From: Bacteroidales bacterium
GTDB lineage: Bacteria > Bacteroidota > Bacteroidia > Bacteroidales > UBA10428
Length of the DNA: 52,498 bases
NCBI GenBank assembly: GCA_016926235.1
Contig: JAFGOZ010000477.1
Span: forward strand, 1 to 52,498
Direction: 5' to 3'
Every line of letters starts with the position of its first letter. The first letter of the stretch is position 1. Below the pieces are notes generated by a model. It ran no database searches. It was not told the origin of the DNA and worked only from the letters and a program-made list of their open reading frames with translations. Below are positions 1 to 9,118 of the stretch, piece after piece. A program made the translations under genes and the position numbers.

Positions 1-30
1 ATGCGCAAAGTACAATATAACAGCAATTTA

Positions 31-73
31 CACTTTGTGCCTTTTGCGAAAATTTTAGCGTTCTTTGCGTGAA
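31..73. repeat. Degenerate interspersed repeat (CTTTGTGC...CTTTGCGTGAA type)
   Basis: The stretch reads CACTTTGTGC, a short AT-rich spacer, then TTCTTTGCGTGAA. A related but shorter form lies in inverted orientation at 21848-21870. From memory, similar non-coding motifs recur between genes in Bacteroidota genomes; that is recollection, not a search. The 263 bases before the first gene hold nothing else coding. They also contain a small perfect palindrome, GGACTTTAGTCC, at 122-133, which resembles the units at the far end of the window. Confidence 0.45.
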
Positions 74-263
74 GCCTTCTTTTTAGAAGACAGCCTCTAA
101 TAATTGCCCCTATGATGAAATGGACTTTAGTCCGAAATTCTAACAAATTAAAAATCAATGATTAAGCAAACTGCGTTTAAGCGCTTTTATCAATTGGTTC
201 TTTTTCTCCGGACAGTAATGAAAATTTTTATTATTTTACAGTCATTAAATTTACCTGATAGAA

Positions 264-1598
264 ATGCAAACTAAATACAATTGGGCCTTTCTAATAAGCA
301 TATCCATGATAACTGCTATGGGCGGTTATTTGTTTGGATTTGATTTTGCGGTTATAACGGGTGGCTTACCATTTCTTCGCACGTACTTTGGGTTGAATGC
401 TTTCTGGGAAGGATTCACAACTGGTAGCCTTGCTTTAGGTTGTATAACAGGATGTATTTTTGCTGGCAGCATTGCTGACAAGTATGGCAGGAAACCAGGT
501 TTGATACTGGCTGCATCTGTTTTTTTCCTTTCATCCCTTGCTATGGCTCTTGCACCGGGTTTGGCTTACTTTATTGGAGCTCGTTTCATGGCCGGCATCG
601 GTGTAGGAATGGCTTCTATGCTTTCACCCATGTATATTGCGGAAATTTCGCCTGCAGAAGTACGAGGCCGCATGGTTACTATTAACCAGCTTACTATTGT
701 ACTGGGACAGGTAATTACGCATCTTGAAAACTTTCAGTTGAGGGATAAAGGACCTGAGTCCTGGCGCTGGATGTTTGGCCTGGGTATGATCCCTTCCCTT
801 TTATTTCTTATAGGGGTAATTTTTGTTCCTGAAAGCCCACGTTGGCTGATTAAAGTAAATAGAGAAGATGATTCACGGAAGGTATTAAAACGCATAGGGA
901 ATGATAATTTTGTCAATACAACCATCCAGGCAATCCGAAATACTTTGCACGGTGAAGCAAAAACAAATCTACGGCAGGTATTTCAAAAGGCCGTGCTTCC
1001 TATTGTGTTAATAGGTATTGGATTGGCAGTATTTCAACAATTTTGCGGGATAAATGTAGTGTTTAACTATACTACTAATATATTTAAAAGTATTGGAGCG
1101 AGTTCTACTGAACAATTGCTTCAAGCTGTATATATTAGCCTTGCCAATCTTGTGTTTACACTTGTTGCCATGACGCTTGTAGACCGGTGGGGAAGAAAAC
1201 CGCTTCTATTGATTGGATCCGGAGGTTTATCAGTTTTATATGTAATTATCGGATTTATTTTGTTTCAGGGATCAGGTACAACGCTGTCAGTTTTCATTTT
1301 AATGGCCATTGGAATTTATGCCATGTCATTAGCCCCATTAACCTGGGTTCTGATATCTGAAATATTCCCAAACAGCATTCGTAGTATGGCAATGTCTATT
1401 GCTATAATATGCTTATGGGGTGCTTATTTTATTCTTGTATTAACATTCCCGATTATCGAAAGGCATTTTGGTGACGCCGTTGCATTTTGGGGATATGCAG
1501 TTATTTGTATTTTAGGCTTTTTGTTTATCTTTAAAAAGCTTCCGGAAACAAAAGGAAAATCCCTGGAAGCTATTGAGGATGAGTTTACCGGGCACTAG
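264..1598 (+). CDS. MFS sugar transporter, sugar porter (XylE/GLUT-like) family
   Basis: Inner-membrane importer of monosaccharides, probably by proton symport. The 444-residue length and twelve hydrophobic segments fit the sugar porter family. Signatures visible in order are GGYLFGFD in the first helix, DKYGRKPG in the loop between helices 2 and 3, PESPRWL before the central cytoplasmic loop, DRWGRKPLL after helix 8, and PETKGKSLE at the C-terminus. The URO-D family gene follows on the same strand after 136 bases, so the two may be co-transcribed. The surrounding pectin enzymes suggest a product of RG-I breakdown as substrate (rhamnose, galactose, arabinose or a uronate), but the sequence does not decide which. 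Family assignment is firm; substrate is inference. Confidence 0.92.
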   Translation: MQTKYNWAFLISISMITAMGGYLFGFDFAVITGGLPFLRTYFGLNAFWEGFTTGSLALGCITGCIFAGSIADKYGRKPGLILAASVFFLSSLAMALAPGLAYFIGARFMAGIGVGMASMLSPMYIAEISPAEVRGRMVTINQLTIVLGQVITHLENFQLRDKGPESWRWMFGLGMIPSLLFLIGVIFVPESPRWLIKVNREDDSRKVLKRIGNDNFVNTTIQAIRNTLHGEAKTNLRQVFQKAVLPIVLIGIGLAVFQQFCGINVVFNYTTNIFKSIGASSTEQLLQAVYISLANLVFTLVAMTLVDRWGRKPLLLIGSGGLSVLYVIIGFILFQGSGTTLSVFILMAIGIYAMSLAPLTWVLISEIFPNSIRSMAMSIAIICLWGAYFILVLTFPIIERHFGDAVAFWGYAVICILGFLFIFKKLPETKGKSLEAIEDEFTGH

Positions 1599-1641
1599 GT
1601 TTTGGCAGGGACAACTGATGCAGATGACAAATGGGAGTGAA

Positions 1642-1681
1642 GGATAATGTATAATGTATAATGGATAATGGATAATGGATA
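1642..1681. repeat. Heptanucleotide tandem repeat (GGATAAT/GTATAAT)
   Basis: Five consecutive 7-base units (GGATAAT, GTATAAT, GTATAAT, GGATAAT, GGATAAT) run from 1642 to 1676 and are followed by a partial sixth. They lie 43 bases after the transporter stop and about 55 bases before the URO-D family start, in the leader of the downstream gene. The array resembles TATAAT-like boxes but is not placed as a promoter here. Confidence 0.7.
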
Positions 1682-1734
1682 TCTGACATAACCGATTGAT
1701 AAAACAATAAAACAATAAAACATATATAATTAAA

Positions 1735-3009
1735 ATGAACTCCAGAGAAAGACTCATACAAACAATAAATCATAAGGAACCGGACAGGCTTGTTGTAGAC
1801 ATTGGTGCCGGGGGACAAACCGGAATGGGGGTATGCGCAGTAAATAATGTAAGAAATGCCTTATTCGGTAAAACAGGTTATTCAGTGAAAGTCACAGAAC
1901 CATACCAGATGCTGGGAGAAGTGGATGAAGAATTAAGACAGGCACTGTTTTTGGATGTAGTGGGTATTCATCCTCCAAAAAACATGTTTGGTATCCGAAA
2001 TGAACGGTGGAAACCATTTACCATGCATGATGGAACTGTTGTGCAGGTTCCTGGTGACTTTAATTATATCATGGACAACGAAGGAGCTGTACTAATGCAT
2101 GCTGAAGGTGACATAAATTCAAAACCACGTGCCAAAATGCCTTCAGGAGGTTATTTTTTTGATGCGATTGATGAAGGTGCTACAGCAGATTACAATAACC
2201 TGGATGTGACTGAAAATACAGAGGAATTCGGCATTTTATCACAAGAAGATATTGATTATTTTGCATCAGAAGCTAAAAATTATTATACTGAAACCGACTA
2301 TGGAATATACATGACCCTGCCTGGCATGGCATTTGGTGATATAGCTCTTGTACCCGCACCCTGGATGAAAAAGCCGAAAGGTATCAGAGGAGTAGAGGAG
2401 TGGTACCTGGCAACCCTGGCATATCCTGACTATGTTAAACAGGTATTCGAGAAGCAATGCAAAATAGCACTTAAAAATATTGAATTACTTGCAAAAGCAG
2501 TAGGAGAGTACGTTCAGGTGGTTTTTGTAAGTGGTACTGACTTTGGTACTCAAAATGGAATGTTTTTATCTGTAGAATCGTATCGTGATATGTATAAACC
2601 GTTTCAAAAAGCTGTGAATGATAAAATACATGAGTTAACCAACTGGAAAGTATTTATACATTCCTGCGGGGCAATTTATGACTTAATACCCGATCTGATT
2701 GATGCAGGTTTTGATATTTTGAATCCTGTCCAGATATCAGCTGAAGGCATGGACCCACAGCGATTAAAAAATGAGTTTGGGAAAGATATTGTTTTCTGGG
2801 GTGGGGGAGTTGATACCCAAAAAACCTTACCTTTTGGTACGCCTGATGAAGTCTATAAAGAGGTACGAAAGAATATAGATATTTTCAGCCCGGGAGGGGG
2901 ATATGTATTCAATACGGTACATAATATCCAGAGCAATGTCCCGGTAGGGAATATTCTTGCTATGTTCAGGGCGATTAATGATGCCAGGAATATAGAATAT
3001 ACCTTTTGA
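1735..3009 (+). CDS. Uroporphyrinogen decarboxylase (URO-D) family protein
   Basis: A 424-residue cytosolic protein of the URO-D/MtaA TIM-barrel superfamily, longer than true HemE (about 340-350 residues). The N-terminus NSRERLIQTINHKEPDR is the usual opening of non-HemE members. The family motif FIHSCG carries His309 and Cys311, which match the first two zinc ligands of MtaA-type methyltransferases. The place where those enzymes usually have a third Cys reads FSPGGGYVF, so that ligand appears lost, with a histidine in VHNIQ nearby. Family members often sit in sugar catabolic loci with unknown function. Here the gene follows a sugar transporter, so a role in sugar metabolism is more likely than heme synthesis. 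It ends 8 bases from the convergent GH43-like gene. Confidence 0.85.
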   Translation: MNSRERLIQTINHKEPDRLVVDIGAGGQTGMGVCAVNNVRNALFGKTGYSVKVTEPYQMLGEVDEELRQALFLDVVGIHPPKNMFGIRNERWKPFTMHDGTVVQVPGDFNYIMDNEGAVLMHAEGDINSKPRAKMPSGGYFFDAIDEGATADYNNLDVTENTEEFGILSQEDIDYFASEAKNYYTETDYGIYMTLPGMAFGDIALVPAPWMKKPKGIRGVEEWYLATLAYPDYVKQVFEKQCKIALKNIELLAKAVGEYVQVVFVSGTDFGTQNGMFLSVESYRDMYKPFQKAVNDKIHELTNWKVFIHSCGAIYDLIPDLIDAGFDILNPVQISAEGMDPQRLKNEFGKDIVFWGGGVDTQKTLPFGTPDEVYKEVRKNIDIFSPGGGYVFNTVHNIQSNVPVGNILAMFRAINDARNIEYTF

Positions 3010-3017
3010 CGAGTTAT

Positions 3018-4028
3018 TTATTTACCTGTTGGCTTTCCTAAATTGATCATCACGGGTTTGTCCCTATTACAAACAATCTGACCGTCAATATATTCCAGTT
3101 CTGCTACCTGTATTGAGCTTCTTCTTGTTTCATAGGAATTTATGCCTTTGTTTTCCATGGTCCTTCCAGGATGGGTAAAATAAATTATAAAAGCCCGGTC
3201 ATCACTTACTATCACACTGGCATGATTTCCTATCACTTTATCATCTTCACCGGTTCCGGGTTCCTCCAATATCCTTTTTTCCTGTTTTACCCAGTTGGTA
3301 AGATCATCGGAATGGTATACTCCTATGCCTCTCCAGTTATCCACAATCATCCAGTATTTGCCTTTCCATTCAAATACGTAGGGACCTTCTCCGCGTTCAC
3401 TTACTACTTTTTTGCAACTGTCGGTCCAGTGGTAAAGGTCAGGACTATCAGCATAATAAATGGATTTTCCATCTTTCTCATTGTTATAGTACATACGCCA
3501 GTTTCCATCAGGCATATGAAATACACATGCATCGATTACTTTGTCTGTAGCAAGCTGAAGTTGGGATTCGAATTTCCAGTTGATAAGGTTTGTACTGGTA
3601 AGATGTAGAATATATCGGGGATGTTTCCAGTCAGTAAATATACCGGGAACATAGGTAAGATACATATGATACAAACCATTATACTCAATCACTTCCGGAG
3701 CCCAATGTGTATATTCGCCAACTCTGTACTGTATGTCGCAGGTATCACGGTATTTCCAGGTGGCACCGCCATCTGATGACTCAGCAATACCAATACGTGT
3801 GCCATGTACCCAGCTTACACCGTCTGTACTGTCTAAATTTGCACGACGATTTGTATAAAACATAAACCACTTTTGTTCTTCCCGGTTCCAGATAATAGTC
3901 GGATCAGCAGCTCCATCAAATACCGGATCACGAAAAAGTGGTTTGTCTGCTACTTTTTCTTGCCCAAATACGAATAGACATACAAAAAGTAAAAAAGAAG
4001 ATATGAAAAGGATTTTCATTTTTTTCAT
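3018..4028 (-). CDS. GH43-like five-bladed beta-propeller glycoside hydrolase, exported
   Basis: A 336-residue protein with a signal peptide ending near FVFGQ (residues 18-23). It has the layout of the GH43/GH32/GH117 propeller enzymes: a first acid in GAADPTI (Asp42), a second in VIDACVF (Asp166), and a Glu in the GEGPYVFEW strand (Glu214). These three, in this order, are the candidate base, pKa modulator and acid. Tandem blade motifs (KWFMFYTN, LYHMYLTY, NWRMYYNN, YWMIVDN) support the fold. There is no T9SS sorting domain, so a periplasmic location is likely. GH43 members commonly remove arabinose or galactose from pectin side chains, which suits this locus. The exact family and substrate cannot be fixed by eye. 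Confidence 0.78.
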   Translation of the reverse strand: MKKMKILFISSFLLFVCLFVFGQEKVADKPLFRDPVFDGAADPTIIWNREEQKWFMFYTNRRANLDSTDGVSWVHGTRIGIAESSDGGATWKYRDTCDIQYRVGEYTHWAPEVIEYNGLYHMYLTYVPGIFTDWKHPRYILHLTSTNLINWKFESQLQLATDKVIDACVFHMPDGNWRMYYNNEKDGKSIYYADSPDLYHWTDSCKKVVSERGEGPYVFEWKGKYWMIVDNWRGIGVYHSDDLTNWVKQEKRILEEPGTGEDDKVIGNHASVIVSDDRAFIIYFTHPGRTMENKGINSYETRRSSIQVAELEYIDGQIVCNRDKPVMINLGKPTGK

Positions 4029-4286
4029 AATAGATAGTATTTAAGCATCAGTTATTTGCTAATATACTACTTTTTCGCAAATCTGTCCTTACGGCATGCA
4101 GGTTTTAGCTGATTATCTTCCAAGAAGGATGCGGTTAAGTTCTAAAATAGTCAATCTGGATGGATTATGAGAAAGATAAGAAGGTTACATTTTTATAATT
4201 CTTCCCTACAAATCCGATATTTATTTTCATTCTCAGTCAATAACTTGCGTTTCGTTTCTGTTTGTAATAGATTAAAATTCAAGGAT

Positions 4287-5756
4287 ATGAAAATAATGAG
4301 ATATTTCTTTGTATTAGCAGTTATCATAATTACTTCCAAAGGTATAAATGGACAGGATCATCATGTTCGCATTGCATTTATGGGAAACAGTATAACGATA
4401 GGTACCGGGTTAGCCAATCCGTCATTGCAATGTTATCCATCACAACTTGGCAGTTTATTGAGTGAAATATATGGAGACACTTGCATAATAGGGAATTTTG
4501 CTGTTTCGGGACGCACTATGCTGAAACATGGTGATTATCCTTTATGGAATGAGGTCCAGTTTCAACGTGCATTGGATTTTGCCCCAAATATTTGCTTTAT
4601 TTTACTGGGTACAAATGACAGCAAACCCCAAAACTGGGATTCTCATGGGGGTGAATTTCTGGATGATTATCAATCCATGATTGATACTTTTAAGCAACGA
4701 AATCCCCTTGTGAAGTTTATTGTATGCTACCCGCCACCTGCCTTTGAAGTAGTTTGGGGTATACGGGATTCGGTAATAGTGGATGGAGTAATGCCACTGG
4801 TGGATTCTATAGTAAAAAGGAATAACGCCATGCTTATTGATTTCTACCACGCTTTGAAAGATAGCATTTATCTGTTCCCTGACTATATACATCCTAATGC
4901 TAAAGGGGCAGGTGTAATGGCCGGAATTATCCGGGATACAATCCTTTCTACGGATATTATTCATCAGGTTGAAACAGGATTGACATTTGTAACCAGTTTA
5001 AAAACAAATAAAAAGGAGATTTCTATTAATGATTCTGCTATCATTACATGGACGACAGTGAATGCAGACAGTGTATTTATTAATGGTGAGAAGGTTGATG
5101 TAAATAGCAGCATTACGGTTTTTCCCGATGAAACAACTATTTATACTCTCTGTGCTAAGGGAGCGATGAATAATGATTCAATGACACTGGAGCAGCTTGT
5201 TTATAAACCATATCTGGCTTTGATAGCTGCAGGTCCTAACAGGCAAAAGATCAATGTGGGTGATAGTTTGCACCTACTTGCCAGTTTTTATGATCAGAAC
5301 AGCAGTCCTATTACTGATACAATATTCGATGTGAACTGGGTTATCTCAGAAGGGCAGGGACTCTTAATAAACGATCAGGATACAGCGGTTACATTTATTG
5401 CTTCGGATGCAGGAAGTATAAGAATAGAAGCTAATGTTGATACTGTTTTTACAAGGATATTGATCACTGTGAATGCGAATACCTTTGAGAAAATGGTATT
5501 TTCTAACAAACATTTTTGTATTTATCCAATGCCATTTAGAAATGAACTAATCATCCAAAGCAAAATACATTCTGAAAATGATATATCTATCTATATTTAT
5601 AGAATTGATGGGACATTAAAAAAGAAAGTTATTTATGAACATTTTAATGATATGATCTCAATTAATACTGACGACCTGAATCCGGGATTGTATTTCTACC
5701 AAATTTGTTTTAACGAAGAATTGTATTACGGAAAGATTTTAAAATCAATGAATTAA
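4287..5756 (+). CDS. SGNH/GDSL-family hydrolase with T9SS C-terminal sorting domain
   Basis: Exported esterase-like protein of 489 residues from the chosen start. An upstream in-frame ATG at 4167 would add 40 residues before the signal peptide; the start at 4287 places the peptide at the N-terminus, with AAGGA just upstream. The SGNH blocks are complete: GNSITIG (Ser35), LLGTNDS (block III Gly/Asn) and DYIHPNAKG (Asp199, His202). Residues after about 220 form Ig-like beta domains. The last 80 or so residues (IYPMPFRNEL onward, ending near YYGKIL) fit a T9SS type A sorting domain, so the protein should be secreted or held on the surface. In a pectin locus it may remove acetyl groups from RG-I or side chains, but family CE12 is not shown and other acyl substrates are possible. 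Confidence 0.82.
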   Translation: MKIMRYFFVLAVIIITSKGINGQDHHVRIAFMGNSITIGTGLANPSLQCYPSQLGSLLSEIYGDTCIIGNFAVSGRTMLKHGDYPLWNEVQFQRALDFAPNICFILLGTNDSKPQNWDSHGGEFLDDYQSMIDTFKQRNPLVKFIVCYPPPAFEVVWGIRDSVIVDGVMPLVDSIVKRNNAMLIDFYHALKDSIYLFPDYIHPNAKGAGVMAGIIRDTILSTDIIHQVETGLTFVTSLKTNKKEISINDSAIITWTTVNADSVFINGEKVDVNSSITVFPDETTIYTLCAKGAMNNDSMTLEQLVYKPYLALIAAGPNRQKINVGDSLHLLASFYDQNSSPITDTIFDVNWVISEGQGLLINDQDTAVTFIASDAGSIRIEANVDTVFTRILITVNANTFEKMVFSNKHFCIYPMPFRNELIIQSKIHSENDISIYIYRIDGTLKKKVIYEHFNDMISINTDDLNPGLYFYQICFNEELYYGKILKSMN

Positions 5757-5865
5757 CGTATAGCCGTCAAATATCCTATTCGTGTATATCTTCTCACAAA
5801 TTTTATTATTCATTTTTTTTAACTATTTTGATTGCGAATTCTATTATTAACCTTAAAATTTCATT

Positions 5866-6714
5866 ATGGAGAACACAAGTATTGAAACAAAAACTGATAT
5901 GTTTAAAAAAGGAATTGGATATACGATTGTAGGAGTGACTGGACTTATGATGGTAATTGACCTGTTTACCCAATCTCATAGTTATTATTATACATCAACG
6001 ATCAGGCCTACATGGTCAAATTTGTTCAGGCTTTTATGGGTAATATATTATTGCATGTTGATACACAAAATACATAAGATTGCAGCAAATCAAACAAACA
6101 ATCAATACCCCATTACTCCTGGTAAAGCGGTTGGTTTTATGTTTATTCCGTTTTTTAATTTATATTGGATATTTAAATGGCCCCTTGAAATGGCAAAATA
6201 TGTAAATGACCTGAATCCTTCAAATCCTATATCATCTGGAAAAATTGTTGGTTTTCTTGTAGGTGCTATTGTAATAGCTTTGATCCCATTACCCATAGAT
6301 GGTAACTTATATTGGATATTTGGGGTAGTATTGCTTTTGGCATATTTTCATATTGCTATATCGTTATATGAACGGATTAATGATGTTCAGTCAACAAGTG
6401 GGACTTATGAAGGGAAAAATCAAAACATATCAATAGCTGCAAAAACAGGAATTGAAATAGGAATGAAAGAAAAGGATCTTGGCTTATTGATACTTGCTTT
6501 GCCTGCATTTGCATTATTGTTTATTATTCTGCATACGATCCTTGCATATCGTGGATATAGAATAGTGAATATTTTACAGGGAGCCATCTTTGCAGCTATT
6601 CCAATAATAATTGCGCTTAAATTAAAGGATCAGACCATAAAAACATTAATCATTATACTATCATCGCTGGTATTTATTTTAAATGTCGTTTTAATGTTTC
6701 GTCTTTCCTTTTAA
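5866..6714 (+). CDS. Polytopic membrane protein of unknown function
   Basis: A 282-residue integral membrane protein with about eight hydrophobic segments. The middle carries PGKAVGFMFIPFFNLYWIF, a pattern seen in Bacteroidota membrane proteins that may have a DUF4328- or GYF-domain context; here no soluble N-terminal domain is present. The pattern is partly repeated as GKIVGFLVGA and NLYWIFGVV, which hints at internal duplication. A hydrophilic loop of about 40 residues (near 175-205) splits the protein into five plus three helices. No catalytic or transport motif was recognised. It is followed by a strong hairpin shared with the convergent TerC gene. Confidence 0.7.
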   Translation: MENTSIETKTDMFKKGIGYTIVGVTGLMMVIDLFTQSHSYYYTSTIRPTWSNLFRLLWVIYYCMLIHKIHKIAANQTNNQYPITPGKAVGFMFIPFFNLYWIFKWPLEMAKYVNDLNPSNPISSGKIVGFLVGAIVIALIPLPIDGNLYWIFGVVLLLAYFHIAISLYERINDVQSTSGTYEGKNQNISIAAKTGIEIGMKEKDLGLLILALPAFALLFIILHTILAYRGYRIVNILQGAIFAAIPIIIALKLKDQTIKTLIIILSSLVFILNVVLMFRLSF

Positions 6715-6731
6715 TTCTGTAAATAAATTTT

Positions 6732-6762
6732 AACTAATGGAAAGTTATTCTTTCCATTAGTT
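6732..6762. terminator. Bidirectional hairpin terminator between convergent genes
   Basis: A perfect 12-base-pair stem (AACTAATGGAAA / TTTCCATTAGTT) with a 7-base loop. It lies 17 bases after the membrane-protein stop and overlaps the TerC stop codon on the opposite strand. Its position suits both transcripts; U-tracts are weak on either side. Confidence 0.65.
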
Positions 6763-7537
6763 AATTAATATTCCGTTCTTGTTGTTTTGTATGTAGATTC
6801 TTTTGATACTTTGATTGAACTACATCTACAATTACCAGTATGACAATAATAAAATAAAATGTTGTCTTACTCATAGGAGTAATTACATTTCCAAATAATT
6901 CGAGGTGCGCAACATGTCCTCCTTCTGTAAGTAGCATTATTCCCACAACAAATAGAATGAATAAACCCAAAACTTCATATTTTTTATTTCTCTCAAGAAA
7001 ACTGGCTACTTTATCTGACAACCATATCATAAGCAGGCTCCCGACTATAATTGCTGATGCCATAATCCAGAATACTTTTGTTAAAGCCATAGCGCTTAGT
7101 ATCGAATCAAAAGAAAATACAAGGTTCATGAGCACAATGGTAAGTATAATCCATCCCGTCGGAGCTATAGATTTAGTTTTATGCTCCAGTTTGTTAAGAC
7201 TCAACATGTGCATTATTTCCCGGGTAGCAGTATATACTATAAATATGCCACCAGTCAGAATAATCAGGCTGTGTATATTAAAATGCCCTTTGATAATTCT
7301 TTTTGCATTCAGATTGAGTATGGGATCCTGAAAATATTCAATTACCGAAAGCAGTGCAAAAAGTAAAGCAATTCGTAATATCATTGCAAGACCAATACCC
7401 ATGTTTCTTACATAGGCCTGTTTTTCCTTTGGTGCTCTTTTTGATTCAAGGGTGATATATAGCAAATTATCAAAACCTAATACTGCCTGAAGCAGGATTA
7501 GCATGAAAAGTGTAAATATGTTTTCTGTCATAGTCAA
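6761..7537 (-). CDS. TerC family integral membrane protein
   Basis: A 258-residue inner-membrane protein of the TerC family. Family features visible are the acidic intramembrane motif GFDNLLYITL in the first helix, a second acidic repeat VFSFDSILSAMALT after the middle loop, and about seven transmembrane segments with a charged cytoplasmic loop. TerC proteins are linked to metal-ion homeostasis, for example tellurium resistance and manganese export by Alx-like members. Nothing nearby points to tellurite resistance, so a general metal-handling role is more likely. It shares a terminator hairpin with the gene downstream on the other strand. Confidence 0.88.
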   Translation of the reverse strand: MTMTENIFTLFMLILLQAVLGFDNLLYITLESKRAPKEKQAYVRNMGIGLAMILRIALLFALLSVIEYFQDPILNLNAKRIIKGHFNIHSLIILTGGIFIVYTATREIMHMLSLNKLEHKTKSIAPTGWIILTIVLMNLVFSFDSILSAMALTKVFWIMASAIIVGSLLMIWLSDKVASFLERNKKYEVLGLFILFVVGIMLLTEGGHVAHLELFGNVITPMSKTTFYFIIVILVIVDVVQSKYQKNLHTKQQERNIN

Positions 7538-7565
7538 TATTATTTAACTTATCGAAAATCGGATA

Positions 7566-8978
7566 TTATTCATTTTTAATAATTCGATATTTCTTTTGAT
7601 TAGTTGAATTTTCAATGCTTAGAATATAGATTCCCGGAGGATAATCACCTAAATTAATCTTTGATGAGGAATTGTTAAATAATATGTGTTGTTGAAGTTT
7701 CCGGCCATATAAATCAAATACGGTTAAAGTAAATTGCAGGGAGAATTCACCTTCAATATGAATTTCATTGGTAGTTGGATTTGGAAATATTTTCCAATCC
7801 TGATCAGATGCGTAAAAAGGTTCTGATCCAACAACCGGGTCCTTTAATGGAGCTAAATGATAAACCTCACTTCCCGCGAGAAGAAATGCGCCTAATCCAT
7901 AATCTTCAAAGTTGGGTGTTTTTTCATACCCCAGCGGTTGCCCGTCTGATGGTTGTTTTCCTGTTCCCTGTACATATCCCAGGAAGCCGTTTGGATGGAG
8001 GGCATCATTAACCATTCCATTCCAGCCTTTAATAACATAGGGTATATAGGTCGCAGAATCCAGAATACCATGATTAATACCCCACGCTATGCCAAATGTA
8101 AAGAAGGCTGTGCCCGAAGTTTCTTTTCCTCCATAATCCAACGAATCAACTAAACTCGGATTCCAGAATCCATCGGTACGTTGTACCTGGATAAGCGTAT
8201 TTACCATTTCAGTGAAAGGGGTGATGTACTCCTGACGATGTTCTGCAGTATCGGGCAATACATCCAATACCCTGGCCAGAGCTGCTAAAACCCATCCGTT
8301 ACCTCTCGACCAGTAACAGTTTTTACCATTCGGGGTCTTATATGGCGGGTCAAAATTTGCATCCCTCCACCACAGGTGTTCATCCTGGTTGTACAACCCG
8401 TTATCGCCGTGCTGATGCATGCTATACAAATACAGGTTATGCATTTTCCTAAAGTAGGATGTGTCATTTAATACTACTCCAAGCTTTGCAAATAGTGGCA
8501 TTGCCATATGGATCGCATCAATCCACCACCAGTCATCGTTATCATTATCATCTACAATACTGTCAATACATGTTTTTATATTTTCTATGCGTTCAGGCTG
8601 ATTATCCAAAATATATAACTCAACATAAGTCTGGCCACAAGCATGGTGGTCGGCGTCACGGGTATTTAAATTACCGTAGGTGGGGTTCCAGTCATGGCTC
8701 TCTCCCCAGTCTACCGCGTAAATATAATAGTTAGTATCAGGGTGGACATAATATAATGCCATTAATCCTTCATAATACGTAGCTCTTGTCCACAAATTAC
8801 TGGGTCTGACTTTATCGGTTACAATATCTTCACCCGGATCAGGCCATTTGTCCATAAAATATTGGTTAGCAATCATCATCTGTTTTAATACCGTATCCTT
8901 AGGGGGTAAGTTCTGACTATGAGCAGCACTATCGAACAGCATGAATACCAGTAGCACTCCTAAAATGGATTTGTACAT
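7566..8978 (-). CDS. GH105 unsaturated rhamnogalacturonyl hydrolase with T9SS sorting domain
   Basis: A 470-residue exported enzyme of the GH105 (YteR/YesR) (alpha/alpha)6-barrel family. It should hydrolyse the 4,5-unsaturated galacturonyl residue that RG lyases leave on the non-reducing end. Family motifs are RATYYEGLMALYYV, the active-site Asp154 in WWWIDAIHMAMP, CYWSRGNGWVLAALARVL, and GTAFFTFGIAWGIN late in the barrel. A signal peptide precedes residue 22. After the barrel (to about residue 380) comes a T9SS type A domain starting at IFPNPTTNEIHIEG. Many GH105 enzymes act in the cytoplasm or periplasm, so surface or extracellular export here is notable. It sits just downstream of two PL11 lyase genes on the same strand, the enzymes that make its substrate. 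A terminator lies between, so it probably has its own promoter. Confidence 0.93.
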   Translation of the reverse strand: MYKSILGVLLVFMLFDSAAHSQNLPPKDTVLKQMMIANQYFMDKWPDPGEDIVTDKVRPSNLWTRATYYEGLMALYYVHPDTNYYIYAVDWGESHDWNPTYGNLNTRDADHHACGQTYVELYILDNQPERIENIKTCIDSIVDDNDNDDWWWIDAIHMAMPLFAKLGVVLNDTSYFRKMHNLYLYSMHQHGDNGLYNQDEHLWWRDANFDPPYKTPNGKNCYWSRGNGWVLAALARVLDVLPDTAEHRQEYITPFTEMVNTLIQVQRTDGFWNPSLVDSLDYGGKETSGTAFFTFGIAWGINHGILDSATYIPYVIKGWNGMVNDALHPNGFLGYVQGTGKQPSDGQPLGYEKTPNFEDYGLGAFLLAGSEVYHLAPLKDPVVGSEPFYASDQDWKIFPNPTTNEIHIEGEFSLQFTLTVFDLYGRKLQQHILFNNSSSKINLGDYPPGIYILSIENSTNQKKYRIIKNE

Positions 8979-9067
8979 TTTAAAGAAATTATTGGTTGTT
9001 AAAATTGGTTTAATGGAATGACAAAAATAGGATATTTTCCAGACTTATAGTTTAAGAAATGATTAAT

Positions 9068-9100
9068 AAAAAAGCCGCTTCCTTATGAAGCAGCTTTTTT
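9068..9100 (-). terminator. Rho-independent terminator of the first PL11 gene
   Basis: AAAAAAGCCGCTTC, a 5-base loop, then GAAGCAGCTTTTTT gives a 14-pair stem with one mismatch, flanked by A- and T-tracts that work in either direction. It lies 18 bases downstream of the PL11 stop at 9119 on the minus strand. Confidence 0.8.
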
Positions 9101-9118
9101 ATAATAGTATATAATGTT

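Noticed and set aside
4167..4286. Longer start for the SGNH gene
   Set aside because: It would place 40 residues before a clear signal peptide.
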